Origin: Candidatus Bathyarchaeia archaeon
Lineage (GTDB): Archaea; Thermoproteota; Bathyarchaeia; 40CM-2-53-6
Length of the DNA: 64,000 nt
Reading direction: 5' to 3'
Assembly (NCBI GenBank): GCA_035935655.1
Contig: DASYWW010000040.1
Span: forward strand, 186,001-250,000
How positions within the stretch are numbered: the first letter of the stretch is position 1; each line of letters starts with the position of its first letter. This document shows, piece after piece, positions 8,458 to 16,593 of the stretch. A model generated the notes under the pieces. That model worked only from the letters and a program-made list of their open reading frames with translations. It made no database searches and had not been told where the DNA came from. The position numbers and the translations under genes are program-made.

Positions 8458-8783
8458 GCCGCTGCTGGCTGGTAGATTCTGATCCGCGCGTTCCCGCCGA
8501 CAAGCCTTACGAGCCTTTTCTTCTCAAGGTCCTCCAAAAGATCCTTGGCCACGCTAAGTCTGAGATTGAACTGCGACGCTATTGAGAAGGGTGTGATTGC
8601 ACCCATTTTCTGGACTTCAGCTAGGAACTTTGGGTCAGAAAGGTCTGGGCTCTGCAATCCTCTTGGCCTCTTTTCCACAACTGTCTTCGCCTTTCCCTTT
8701 TTCGATCCAGGTTCATCTTTCTTGTCAGTCTGATCCTGGGTTCTTTCCATCTGTGCCATGCTTTTCTTCTTGGCGCCGCCCAT
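8454..8783 (-). CDS. rps25e: Small ribosomal subunit protein eS25
   Basis: A 109-residue protein beginning MGGAKKKSMAQMERTQDQ, with a Lys-rich tail of about 50 residues followed by the S25 winged-helix domain: PKFLAEVQKMGAITPFSIAS, then LRLSVAKDLLEDLEKKRLV and IRIYQPAAA. eS25 is a 40S-type protein found in TACK archaea and eukaryotes but not in bacteria or Euryarchaeota, so it is a useful placement marker. A TATA-like GTATTTATCC near 8817 (minus strand) fits the ATG at 8783. Confidence 0.9.
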   Translation of the reverse strand: MGGAKKKSMAQMERTQDQTDKKDEPGSKKGKAKTVVEKRPRGLQSPDLSDPKFLAEVQKMGAITPFSIASQFNLRLSVAKDLLEDLEKKRLVRLVGGNARIRIYQPAAA

Positions 8784-8853
8784 GAACCGTCAAAGTGTTC
8801 CTATGGTTTGGTGGATAAATACGTTATCGGAAAACTGGGGAAACCCTTATTCG

Positions 8854-8861
8854 CTTTATGG
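8854..8861 (+). promoter_or_regulatory. TATA-like element of the RHH regulator gene
   Basis: CTTTATGG about 25 bp before the TTG at 8883, implying a nearly leaderless transcript and arguing for the short form of the protein. Confidence 0.4.
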
Positions 8862-8882
8862 TTCAGTGAGCCCTGCGTTGCT

Positions 8883-9035
8883 TTGAGGCTCGTAACCGTT
8901 AAGCTTCCTGAGAAACTCATAGACGATGTCGACCAGTTGGTCAAGGCTGGAATCTATCACAGTAGGAGCGATGCTATACGGGCGGCGGTCCGGGATCTAC
9001 TGCGACGTGAATTGTGGCAGCCGGGTCAGACCTAG
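8883..9035 (+). CDS. Ribbon-helix-helix (CopG-like) transcription regulator
   Basis: Starting at TTG 8883 gives 50 residues: RLVTVKLPEKLIDDVDQLV, KAGIYHSRSDAIRAAVRDLL and RRELWQPGQT. This is the classic ribbon-helix-helix order, with beta-strand TVKLPEKL followed by two helices and the GIYHSRSDAIR turn. Such dimers bind short operators through the paired beta-strands. A longer reading from 8808 adds an N-terminus with no RHH similarity and would put the TATA element inside the gene. No toxin-like partner is adjacent (the next gene is pyrF, convergent with 4-bp overlap), so a free-standing regulator is likelier than an antitoxin. Confidence 0.8.
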   Translation: MRLVTVKLPEKLIDDVDQLVKAGIYHSRSDAIRAAVRDLLRRELWQPGQT

Positions 9036-9808
9036 TCGTCTTGGACAGACGCCCTCGCAAATTCCTCTGCTGCCTTTCCGGGGTTCGGTGCTTTCGTGAT
9101 TGATCTCCCGATTATGAAATAGTCTGTCCCTGCCTTTAGGGATCGGGCTATTTCTCCTCCTTGAGTTCCAACTCCAGGCGAGAATATCGGGACGTTCGCG
9201 GCAAGTATTTCTTTAGCTCTTCTGACAATGCTGGGGCGGGTCGCGCCAACTACGGCGCCATCGGCATCCCATTCGACTGCTTTCTCGGCGAAGATTTCGA
9301 ACTCTGGTCTCGCCCTTTTGGATCTCCCACTCATCACTTTCTGTCCGTATCCCTCAGAGGCTCCTGGATGGCTCATGTACACGAGAGCTAGGAGCCCCAT
9401 CCCTCCTTCATGGGCGAACTTGAAGGTACTCTCTAGTCCTCCTCTCCATCCAGCGAATGGATTAACAGTTATCGCGTTGAATCCAAAATTGAGATAGGTT
9501 CGTGTTATCGCAACGTTCGTCTCGTCAATGTCGTTGAGTTTGTCGTCTATTATCGTCGCGAGTTTGTAGCCGTGTATTGTCCTGAGGAGCCGAGACGCCC
9601 TCTCGGGGCCAATACTAAGAATTGTCTGACGTCCAAGCTTTACCGCACATATCGACTGGCGGGTTTGTTTGACCAGTTTGGCTGCTCGGTCAACGAGCTC
9701 CGGAGGTCGGGCGTTATGGACATCGATGGCAAGAACTACTCTGCTCTTGTTCGATCGTGAGGCTTGGAGGATTCGGTCTTTGAATTGTTTATGGCTATTC
9801 TGCCTCAA
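9032..9808 (-). CDS. pyrF: Orotidine 5'-phosphate decarboxylase
   Basis: A 258-residue TIM-barrel enzyme that makes UMP from OMP. Seen are VVLAIDVHNARPPE (first strand with catalytic Asp), IDDKLNDIDETN (the D-x-K-x-x-D catalytic array), VYMSHPGASEGYG (flexible phosphate loop region) and SPGVGTQGGEIARS with FIIGRSITKAPNP (phosphate binding). Its start overlaps the stop of the inositol phosphate synthase gene by 4 bp, so the two are translationally coupled. CarAB of the same pyrimidine route lie 12 kb away. Confidence 0.93.
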   Translation of the reverse strand: MRQNSHKQFKDRILQASRSNKSRVVLAIDVHNARPPELVDRAAKLVKQTRQSICAVKLGRQTILSIGPERASRLLRTIHGYKLATIIDDKLNDIDETNVAITRTYLNFGFNAITVNPFAGWRGGLESTFKFAHEGGMGLLALVYMSHPGASEGYGQKVMSGRSKRARPEFEIFAEKAVEWDADGAVVGATRPSIVRRAKEILAANVPIFSPGVGTQGGEIARSLKAGTDYFIIGRSITKAPNPGKAAEEFARASVQDD

Positions 9809-10869
9809 TTCGGCGTTGGACCCTTCGGGATCCAGCCTATCTCATCGTTAAGGTTTGCTAGAGGGACGCGTTTTGGAGGTGCTTTGAACCCGTAGGACGA
9901 GATCGCGTTCAGTGCTCCGGTCTGACCTTTTTCTGCTGCCAGTCTTACCATCCGTATCACGTCAGTCAGAATGCCCGCGCACGCTGGCCCATCCTCGAGG
10001 GAGATTCGCATGTCGAGTGTAAAGTCTGTCCCTGCGAAGTACTCGCCTTTGATCCAAAAGTAGCTTGTCCGACGGTTCTCCATGAAATCCACGAAATCGG
10101 ATGACCCTGCCACGATCGGGAACTTGTAGGGCACCGCGGCAGCTACGGCTGCGGTCTTTATCCCTCGTTTAATCTCGTACCTTTTCTTGTCGAGGGCTAG
10201 CTGCGACTCTGTTCCGCCGCCAATGTCGAGTTGGTATGTTTCGCCAATCTGAGTGCCCCTGTCGACTAGAAGGGATAAGAGATTCTTGTGGAGGATTGTT
10301 GAGCCGATCTGGTCCATGATGTCATCACCGACGAGGATGGCTCCCTTCTTCCTGTACTTGGCTTGCCACGCCTGGTTCGAGGCTATCTTGGCGGGCGTAG
10401 CATTGATGAAATCGCTGCCTGCTTGCAATGCCGCTTGGGCATACATTTCGCTGGCCTTAGATGCGCCTGTTGGGGTAAGGTTGACCAACACATGGGTCTT
10501 CGTATCTTCCAGAACCTTGCTAATGTTGGATGGGTTCGTGTTGCTTCGCTGGACCTTGTCGCCCGCGATCGAAGATATTCCGTCTAGCGGCTGGGCCATA
10601 TGGACTTTGACTCGTGTCTGGCCCACTTGAACGATTTTTCTTGTGTTGTTAGGTTCTCCGTAGATTGCTTCTGAGAGGTCTTTCCCAACTTTTCTCGCAT
10701 CGATGTCGAATGCGGCGACGAACTTGATGTCTGATACTTTGAAGGGACCGATTTTCTCGTTCATGAGTCCGACTCTCTTCAGGGAAGTGCGGTAGAATTC
10801 TATTCCTTGGACTAGGCTTGATGCGCAATTTCCAATTCCGGCGATGGCGACTCTAATTTCTCTTGTCAA
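9805..10869 (-). CDS. ino1: Myo-inositol-1-phosphate synthase
   Basis: A 354-residue NAD-dependent enzyme that isomerises glucose 6-phosphate to inositol phosphate. The N-terminus has the Rossmann motif VAIAGIGNCASSLVQGIEFY; later segments LVNLTPTGASKASEMY, DFINATPAKIAS, GDDIMDQIGSTILHKNLLSL and LDIGGGTESQLALD are typical of the archaeal/actinobacterial form. In archaea the product feeds archaetidylinositol lipids and, in thermophiles, di-myo-inositol phosphate solutes. It sits between the duplicated unknown protein and pyrF in a leftward operon. Confidence 0.93.
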   Translation of the reverse strand: MTREIRVAIAGIGNCASSLVQGIEFYRTSLKRVGLMNEKIGPFKVSDIKFVAAFDIDARKVGKDLSEAIYGEPNNTRKIVQVGQTRVKVHMAQPLDGISSIAGDKVQRSNTNPSNISKVLEDTKTHVLVNLTPTGASKASEMYAQAALQAGSDFINATPAKIASNQAWQAKYRKKGAILVGDDIMDQIGSTILHKNLLSLLVDRGTQIGETYQLDIGGGTESQLALDKKRYEIKRGIKTAAVAAAVPYKFPIVAGSSDFVDFMENRRTSYFWIKGEYFAGTDFTLDMRISLEDGPACAGILTDVIRMVRLAAEKGQTGALNAISSYGFKAPPKRVPLANLNDEIGWIPKGPTPN

Positions 10870-10925
10870 GAGGATATCCTTAGGGCCGTGAGAGTGTCGA
10901 TTGCTGAAAAGTCTTTGGCCCGAGT

Positions 10926-11639
10926 CTATTTTGGAAAGAGTGGAAAGTCCATGACGTCTATGATCTTTGTGTAGAAGTATTTTGCATCAGTGGCGGCGTT
11001 CGTGAATTCCAGCTTTTCACCGTGTGGCTTTGCTGCCAGGTATTTGAGAAAGGGTCCTGATGGTGGAGCTGCGGTCGACGTGTAGAAGAAGATTGGAAGG
11101 GCGTCGGAATCGTAATAGTGTTCGAATGGTATGCAGTTGCCCAATATGTGTCTCTCTCCTCTGCGGAAGTGCCACAGAGGGAACACATTGCCGTCTCGCA
11201 TCGAAAGAGTGAGTAGAACTCTTGCCAAAGATTTCGTGTCTTGGAGCTCTGTCATAACAGGATCAGGGGCGTCTGGAAATTCGCCTTCGATACTCTTTAC
11301 AAAAGCATCCGGAAGGTTTTTTACGTCAATTACTGATGCGTACTTGAACCGGGTGTCGTCGGCTTCATCCGAGAACTGCCATTCCTCTCCCTTAGGGGAA
11401 TCACTCTTGTATGCGAGGAACGGTTTGCTCACGTCGAAATCCGCTTCGGTGTAGGCTAGAATTGGAATGTCTCCGTCCCAGTACATGTACGCGGTAAAAA
11501 ATGCCAGAATGTTCCTTGAGTCGTGTTTGAAGCTCCAAATCATTTGCGATCCTTCTGTCAGGCCAAGTGCTAGTCGAGCGAAATTCTGGATGTCTCGTAC
11601 GCGGACTGGCATAGGGGGCTTGATTGGCTCCATTGTCAA
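10926..11639 (-). CDS. Unknown protein made of two tandem homologous repeats
   Basis: A 237-residue soluble protein I cannot assign. It consists of two similar units of about 95 residues. Unit 1 (about 13-108) has FARLALGLTEG, MIWSFKHDSRNILAFF, YWDGDIPILAYTEAD, PFLAYKSDSPKGEEWQFS and FKYASVIDVKNLPD. Unit 2 (about 133-237) has LARVLLTLSMRDG, PLWHFRRGERHILGN, YDSDALPIFFYTSTA, PFLKYLAAKPHGEKLEFT and YFYTKIIDVMDFP. Order and spacing match, so it arose by internal duplication. It lies between cofE and ino1 in a probable operon; this hints at, but does not prove, a metabolic or cofactor role. No membrane segment or Cys cluster is seen. Confidence 0.75.
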   Translation of the reverse strand: MTMEPIKPPMPVRVRDIQNFARLALGLTEGSQMIWSFKHDSRNILAFFTAYMYWDGDIPILAYTEADFDVSKPFLAYKSDSPKGEEWQFSDEADDTRFKYASVIDVKNLPDAFVKSIEGEFPDAPDPVMTELQDTKSLARVLLTLSMRDGNVFPLWHFRRGERHILGNCIPFEHYYDSDALPIFFYTSTAAPPSGPFLKYLAAKPHGEKLEFTNAATDAKYFYTKIIDVMDFPLFPK

Positions 11640-11706
11640 ATCTTGATCGTCTCTTCAGCGAGTTCTTGGTGGCATTAAGACTTGGCAGGTGGGACGTACC
11701 GTGGTT

Positions 11707-12456
11707 CTATCTGAAAAGATCCATTTCTTCGGGTCTGAGAAGGTCCCTGCTCGTGCCTTTGCCCCGTTTGATTTTGTATCCTCTTATTAGAGCGACTGGG
11801 ACTTTGTCGGCTTTGTTCATTACTAGCTCTCCGGCGCATGCTAGTTCGTCTGCAACCGCAATCTCGGTCACGTGAAGTGTGTGTCGATACATGTCCTTGG
11901 TTCCCTTGTAATCGTGGATTGGCTTCATTCCTGAGATTCCTATGGCGAAGTTGACCTGGCCCATTCTCCATGCTCGGCCAAATGTGTCGGTTATGATGAC
12001 AGCTATCGTTTTTCCGGTGAGTTTTCGGATTGTCTTGGCGATGCGGTCAGCGGAGAAGTCAGGATTTAGCGGTAGAAGTGTGATTGTGTCTTTTCCTTTT
12101 CCAACGTTTGAGGCGTCAACGCCAGCGTTTGCGCAGATGAATCCGTGTCTTGTTTCGGTGATCAAATGTCCGGCCTTCATTCTTATGATCTTTCGAGTTT
12201 CTCGAAGGATAACTTCGACGTGGCGAGGGTCTTTACCTGCTTCTTTGGCAACGTAAGATGCGAAAAGTGAGGGGGTTACCTTGGAGAGGTTAACCACGCG
12301 GCCCTCGGCCTTTGATACAACTTTCTGGGAGATGACCGTGATATCGCCTTGTTGAAATTCCTCTCCCTGATCTTTCAGCCGGGTGACAATGATCTCGCCT
12401 AAATTGTTGCCAGCCTCAATGTCTGGGATTCCTTTCACCGGGATTATCGTAAGCAA
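11707..12456 (-). CDS. cofE: Coenzyme F420-0:L-glutamate ligase
   Basis: A 249-residue enzyme adding glutamate to F420-0 with GTP. Diagnostic segments are ITVISQKVVSKAEGRVVNL, RETRKIIRMKAGHLITETRH, GFICANAGVDASNV, and ITDTFGRAWRMGQVNFAIG, ending near ELVMNKADKVPVALIRGY. It implies the organism makes coenzyme F420. The gene begins 7 bp after the DNA polymerase stop, so co-transcription with polB is likely; this pairing has no evident functional reason. CofC/CofD are not in the window. Confidence 0.93.
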   Translation of the reverse strand: MLTIIPVKGIPDIEAGNNLGEIIVTRLKDQGEEFQQGDITVISQKVVSKAEGRVVNLSKVTPSLFASYVAKEAGKDPRHVEVILRETRKIIRMKAGHLITETRHGFICANAGVDASNVGKGKDTITLLPLNPDFSADRIAKTIRKLTGKTIAVIITDTFGRAWRMGQVNFAIGISGMKPIHDYKGTKDMYRHTLHVTEIAVADELACAGELVMNKADKVPVALIRGYKIKRGKGTSRDLLRPEEMDLFR

Positions 12457-12463
12457 GGCTTCG

Positions 12464-15049
12464 CTAGGCTCCGGAGAAGAAGGATGTTAGTTTCTTTGCG
12501 CCTGTGAGTTCTTCGTAGTCAAGGCCCACTGAGTCAAGGACCTGCTCGAAGGTCGATCGGATGTATTCATTGTACTTTTCCACATCAATCTCTTGAATGC
12601 TAGCGAGCTGGACAGGTTTCACTCCCCTTCCCGTTGTCACTTTTACAAAACTGACCAGGTCGCCTGCTCTTACATCACCTCCCTTGTTGCTCAGTTGTTG
12701 CGCGGCTTTGACGTGTTGCGGAGTTGTCTTGGTATAGCTAGAGACGGATTTTCCAATCATCATGTTAAACGCTAGGTCATCGAGCGAGTATTTCCTGTTC
12801 CGTAGCTTGCTATACGAGTCCTGGACAAGGGTCTTAATCTTGACCCTCGCCGCGTCGAAGTCAGTAGGCGTTTCGACCTGACCCAAGATCTCCACTAGTT
12901 GGCTGAAGGTGTTCTTGAGAAATTCTGGAATGTGTCTCTTTTTACCTGTGAGCCCTTTGATGTCGACTTTGTTGTCAGGGTGAACTCCGAGATAGTTTTT
13001 CTTTCTGAGACTCAAAGCGACGTATCGGTAATTCTTGTCCACCTCTAGTTCCATCCCGAGCTCCTTTTTCGACCAGCGGATTAGCTCGTCGAGCTTCTCC
13101 CGTGCGGGAGTGCCAAGGAAGAGTGAGTCAGTGTCTCCGTAGAACACCTCAATCCCTAGTCGTTTCGCCTCTTGAATTGTGTTTGTTATCGCGTATCTTC
13201 CAACAGCCGCCGTCGATTCTGCAAGGGGGGGACAATACAACGAGAACCTGTCTGAGCCGAAGACTCCGTAGCTCGCGTTCAATACTACTTTGAGGGCGTT
13301 CTGTACAACCTGGTACCAAGTAAGCTTCTCTGGCGAGAGTCCTTTGTCTTTGGATCTGGGCTTGTACCAATGTATTCTGAGGTCCCGGAGAGATCCTACT
13401 AGTTGGCTTTCCATTGCTTTTTTGCGTCTGCAGACCCAGTGATCTGTGTCAGGGATCTTGTTAGAGCGACATTCAGCATGCCCGCAAAGAATCGTCTCGT
13501 AGCCCAGGTTCCAAGTCTTGATTATGGATGGGTACAGCGATGCGAAGTCGAGCACGGCAACATCAAAGTGGACTCCTGGAACGGGATCGACGACCATCCC
13601 GCCCTTGTACTTCTTGCCCTTGATTACGGCGGTCGTGCTAGTCGATCCTTTCTTGGCAGTGATCTCCTCGGACCGTGGAATGATGAAACCCCGAGATCGG
13701 TGCTCACGGAACAGCATGCTTCTGATCCAGCCTGAGACGCCTTGGCGGGCCATGTCCTCCATTGGGAGGAAACTTATTCGCGAGAGTGCGGTGATCAGTT
13801 TCATAACGACCTCTCCGTCGAAACTCGTCAGATTCATGACGAGTTCAGCGTCTTGGTAGCAGTATGCCGCGAGTTCTGTTGGACTTAGTCTCGACACTGA
13901 TGCGGAAATATCGAGCTTGCCCGTTTCAAGGAGAGCCTCGGAAACGGCGTCTAGCGTTACCTCTCTGTATTTGTTGCTGAAAGCGTAGACTTGGATGGAC
14001 CTATTGAAGAAGAATTTGTAAAGATCTAGGTGTACTCCGTATTTGACGGTGGCGGATTCTCTCCCTAACTCAATGGGGATTTGGTCTCTGTAGAAGCCAA
14101 GATGGTTTAGCGCTCGATGGAACAAGTATCTGAGGTCGAAGTCGTCCCCGTTGAAAGTTAGGACGAACGGGTAATCGTTTAGAGCGGTAAATATTGCTGA
14201 AATGAGCTCCGGTTCAGAATCGTACACCTCAACTTCTATCCCTGGAAGTTCGACGGCTTCTGTGCCAGTCTGCTTAAGGAGCAGCACTCTTTTGGTGTCG
14301 TCTGACCCGCAGAGGCTGGCACAGATGACTTTGTACTCTGCAGTTGTGGGGTCGGGAACCCTTGTTTCTATAGGGGAGTAGACCTCTATGTCGAGTGCTA
14401 CCCGTCTGAAGTTTGGAACTGGGTATTCGAGAAGGCGAAGCCATCTTTCCATTAGTTTGCGGTATTCTTCGTCTTTTTCCTCGATCGCTTCCTTGACAGC
14501 GGGAAGGGGTGCTGAGGTCCCTGGCTTCAGATCGCCTTGTTGGATGTTGTAGGACATTCCGGGCTCCAGATGTCTGTCGTAGATGTAGTTCTCGACGTAC
14601 CGAATGTCCGCTTCCCAAGCCGTAATTATGTCTCGGATGCATCCGCTTGGCCGTCCGCCGATTGATAGAGGGTCTCTCGCGAGTACAATAGTTACAGGAA
14701 CATCTTTGCCTTCTAAGGCATCGAATCGTCTGGCTGGTTCGAGTCCCAGGAGTCCCGGGTGACTCATCAGATCTTTGTTTTTCCTGAGATTTTCTGGTGT
14801 TTCCTTCGACAGGCAATAGGGCGTGTGGCCGGTGTTATCGTACCAGAATTGTATCTTCTCGGTTTGAGGATCATAGAGTTTGAGATATACTGCTCTTCTC
14901 TCACCGTCATATCCAGCCCCGACAAAATATGACTGAACCATCTCTCTCGGTGTCTCAGGCTTGAACCCCAGAGGTTGCTTCGTCAGAACCCTAGGCTTCG
15001 GAGTCTCAGGTTGAGGCTCCTTGAAATAGTGATCGAGACTGGACATCAT
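12464..15049 (-). CDS. polB: Family B DNA polymerase with proofreading exonuclease
   Basis: An 861-residue replicative-type polymerase. Exonuclease motifs: ALDIEVYSP (Exo I), LTFNGDDFDLRYLF (Exo II) and YCYQDAELVMNL (Exo III). Polymerase motifs: DFASLYPSII (A), VVLNASYGVFG (B) and YGDTDSLFLG (C). All key acidic residues are present. The C-terminus ends AKKLTSFFSGA, a PCNA-binding box (L-T-S-F-F), and the N-terminus SSLDHYFKE is a weaker match to the same motif. Length is normal for archaeal PolB. It heads a leftward operon with cofE and is divergent from the methyltransferase gene, only 59 bp away. Confidence 0.95.
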   Translation of the reverse strand: MMSSLDHYFKEPQPETPKPRVLTKQPLGFKPETPREMVQSYFVGAGYDGERRAVYLKLYDPQTEKIQFWYDNTGHTPYCLSKETPENLRKNKDLMSHPGLLGLEPARRFDALEGKDVPVTIVLARDPLSIGGRPSGCIRDIITAWEADIRYVENYIYDRHLEPGMSYNIQQGDLKPGTSAPLPAVKEAIEEKDEEYRKLMERWLRLLEYPVPNFRRVALDIEVYSPIETRVPDPTTAEYKVICASLCGSDDTKRVLLLKQTGTEAVELPGIEVEVYDSEPELISAIFTALNDYPFVLTFNGDDFDLRYLFHRALNHLGFYRDQIPIELGRESATVKYGVHLDLYKFFFNRSIQVYAFSNKYREVTLDAVSEALLETGKLDISASVSRLSPTELAAYCYQDAELVMNLTSFDGEVVMKLITALSRISFLPMEDMARQGVSGWIRSMLFREHRSRGFIIPRSEEITAKKGSTSTTAVIKGKKYKGGMVVDPVPGVHFDVAVLDFASLYPSIIKTWNLGYETILCGHAECRSNKIPDTDHWVCRRKKAMESQLVGSLRDLRIHWYKPRSKDKGLSPEKLTWYQVVQNALKVVLNASYGVFGSDRFSLYCPPLAESTAAVGRYAITNTIQEAKRLGIEVFYGDTDSLFLGTPAREKLDELIRWSKKELGMELEVDKNYRYVALSLRKKNYLGVHPDNKVDIKGLTGKKRHIPEFLKNTFSQLVEILGQVETPTDFDAARVKIKTLVQDSYSKLRNRKYSLDDLAFNMMIGKSVSSYTKTTPQHVKAAQQLSNKGGDVRAGDLVSFVKVTTGRGVKPVQLASIQEIDVEKYNEYIRSTFEQVLDSVGLDYEELTGAKKLTSFFSGA

Positions 15050-15108
15050 GAGGAGGCCAAGCCGGGAAGGGCTTATCGGTAAAAAGGTTCCCCGTAAGGA
15101 TCCAAAAC

Positions 15109-16425
15109 ATGCCCGACTCGAAACTTGTGGAGAGACTGCGCATGGCCCGAGAGGCTCTACTTCTTGTGTTGCAGGGAAGGAGTGAAAGGTCCGCAGTCTC
15201 GAGAATCGCTTCTGCTGATCCTCAAGTCCGGCCCGAGAAAACTTCGGCGCTTGTACTTGTCATCGATACGCTTTCGAGACTTGACATGCTGGAAAAAAAA
15301 ATCCAGACGATATTTCCAGGCGAGAAATTTGGGAGGCGGAGCCTTGCTCTCTTCTATCTCGCTGCGCACCTCTTGTTCACGGACGATACTACTGCCAAGG
15401 CTGATTTGGTTCGCGCATTGAGGAGGATATCATCTGGACTCGAAGGTCAGAGGCTCGAAATGTTACTGGGCCACCTTGTAGCGGACGAAGCTCCTGATAC
15501 TTCGGTTGTTGGCACCGAGACGGAGCGGGTGGGCCTCCGTACCCACAATCCATCCTGGTGGGTTACGTACTGCTTCTATCAGTTTGGTAGAGAAGTTGGT
15601 CTCAAGATCCTCTCGCCGCCGTTACGTCCTCGATACGTTAGGGTTAATCCGCTACGAAATCGTGGACGAGTTGCCCTTCCGATAGAGTTGAGAAAGTACT
15701 CGGATCAACTAGTAGAAGCCGATTCAGGCATTCGTATACTCAGTGGATCACCCTCGATCCTCGCGAAATACTTCGACACTGGACTCTTCCAGATGCAAGA
15801 CCTGGCCTCTTTCTTTGCTGTCAAAGCCGCCGACCCAGTTCCCGGGGAAGCCGTCTTGGATCTCTGCGCCGCCCCCGGCGGTAAAACAGCGACGCTGGCC
15901 CAGTTCATGAAGAATCGCGGAAGAATCCTCTCAGTTGACTATTCCAAGAATAGAATGGTGTCGTGGAGTAGCGAGACGGAAAGACTCGGCGTAAAGATAG
16001 CGTCATCCATAGTTGAGGATGCATCAAATCTCGGCCTTGATGGAGAATTTGATCTCGTCGTTGTCGACCCACCCTGTACCGGAACAGGCATTCTTGACCG
16101 AAACCCTCGAATGAAATGGCATCTCTCTCCCAAGCTCCTCCAAAAATTCTCTCTTCTGCAATCTAGGATTCTTGAAGAGTCTTCAAGGTACACACGGCCA
16201 GGAGGGCGCATCCTATACTGTACGTGCAGCTTGACTCTTGAAGAGAACGAACTTGTAGTGTCAAGATTTCTATCCGCGAACACTGACTTCGAAACTCGCC
16301 CAATATTAGAAGGAAAGGGCTCACCGGGCCTCCGGGGCCAAACAAACTGTCGACGATTTTATCCTCACAGGGACAAGACCGCGGGATATTTCATCGCAAA
16401 GCTCGAGCGCGTCGTTCATGCCTAG
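15109..16425 (+). CDS. NOL1/NOP2/Sun (RsmB-like) RNA cytosine-C5 methyltransferase
   Basis: A 438-residue SAM-dependent RNA methyltransferase. Residues about 1-140 form an all-helical NusB-like domain as in RsmB. The catalytic domain has VLDLCAAPGGKTATLAQFM (SAM motif I), VVDPPCTGTGILDRNPRMKW (motif IV with the product-release Cys) and ILYCTCSLTLEENELVVSRF (motif VI with the nucleophilic Cys). Archaeal members modify tRNA or rRNA; which RNA cannot be decided from sequence. A TATA-like GCTTATCGG lies upstream near 15075. Confidence 0.9.
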   Translation: MPDSKLVERLRMAREALLLVLQGRSERSAVSRIASADPQVRPEKTSALVLVIDTLSRLDMLEKKIQTIFPGEKFGRRSLALFYLAAHLLFTDDTTAKADLVRALRRISSGLEGQRLEMLLGHLVADEAPDTSVVGTETERVGLRTHNPSWWVTYCFYQFGREVGLKILSPPLRPRYVRVNPLRNRGRVALPIELRKYSDQLVEADSGIRILSGSPSILAKYFDTGLFQMQDLASFFAVKAADPVPGEAVLDLCAAPGGKTATLAQFMKNRGRILSVDYSKNRMVSWSSETERLGVKIASSIVEDASNLGLDGEFDLVVVDPPCTGTGILDRNPRMKWHLSPKLLQKFSLLQSRILEESSRYTRPGGRILYCTCSLTLEENELVVSRFLSANTDFETRPILEGKGSPGLRGQTNCRRFYPHRDKTAGYFIAKLERVVHA

Positions 16426-16593
16426 TCGTTCTCTTCGACTATGGAAAGGGCTAGGCACTAGATGGGCGAAAGGCACATTGAATGGACTAACAACCTGAAA
16501 ACGGAAGACCATCAAGTTTCCGAGTTCGACTGCTCGAGAATTGCCTAATAAGAAGCTTGGACGGAATCTTGCGAGCCTCGAAGGATATCGCAC

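Noticed and set aside
8808-9035. Toxin-antitoxin pair based on the RHH protein
   Set aside because: Both neighbours are housekeeping genes (S25e and pyrF); there is no toxin-like frame next to it.
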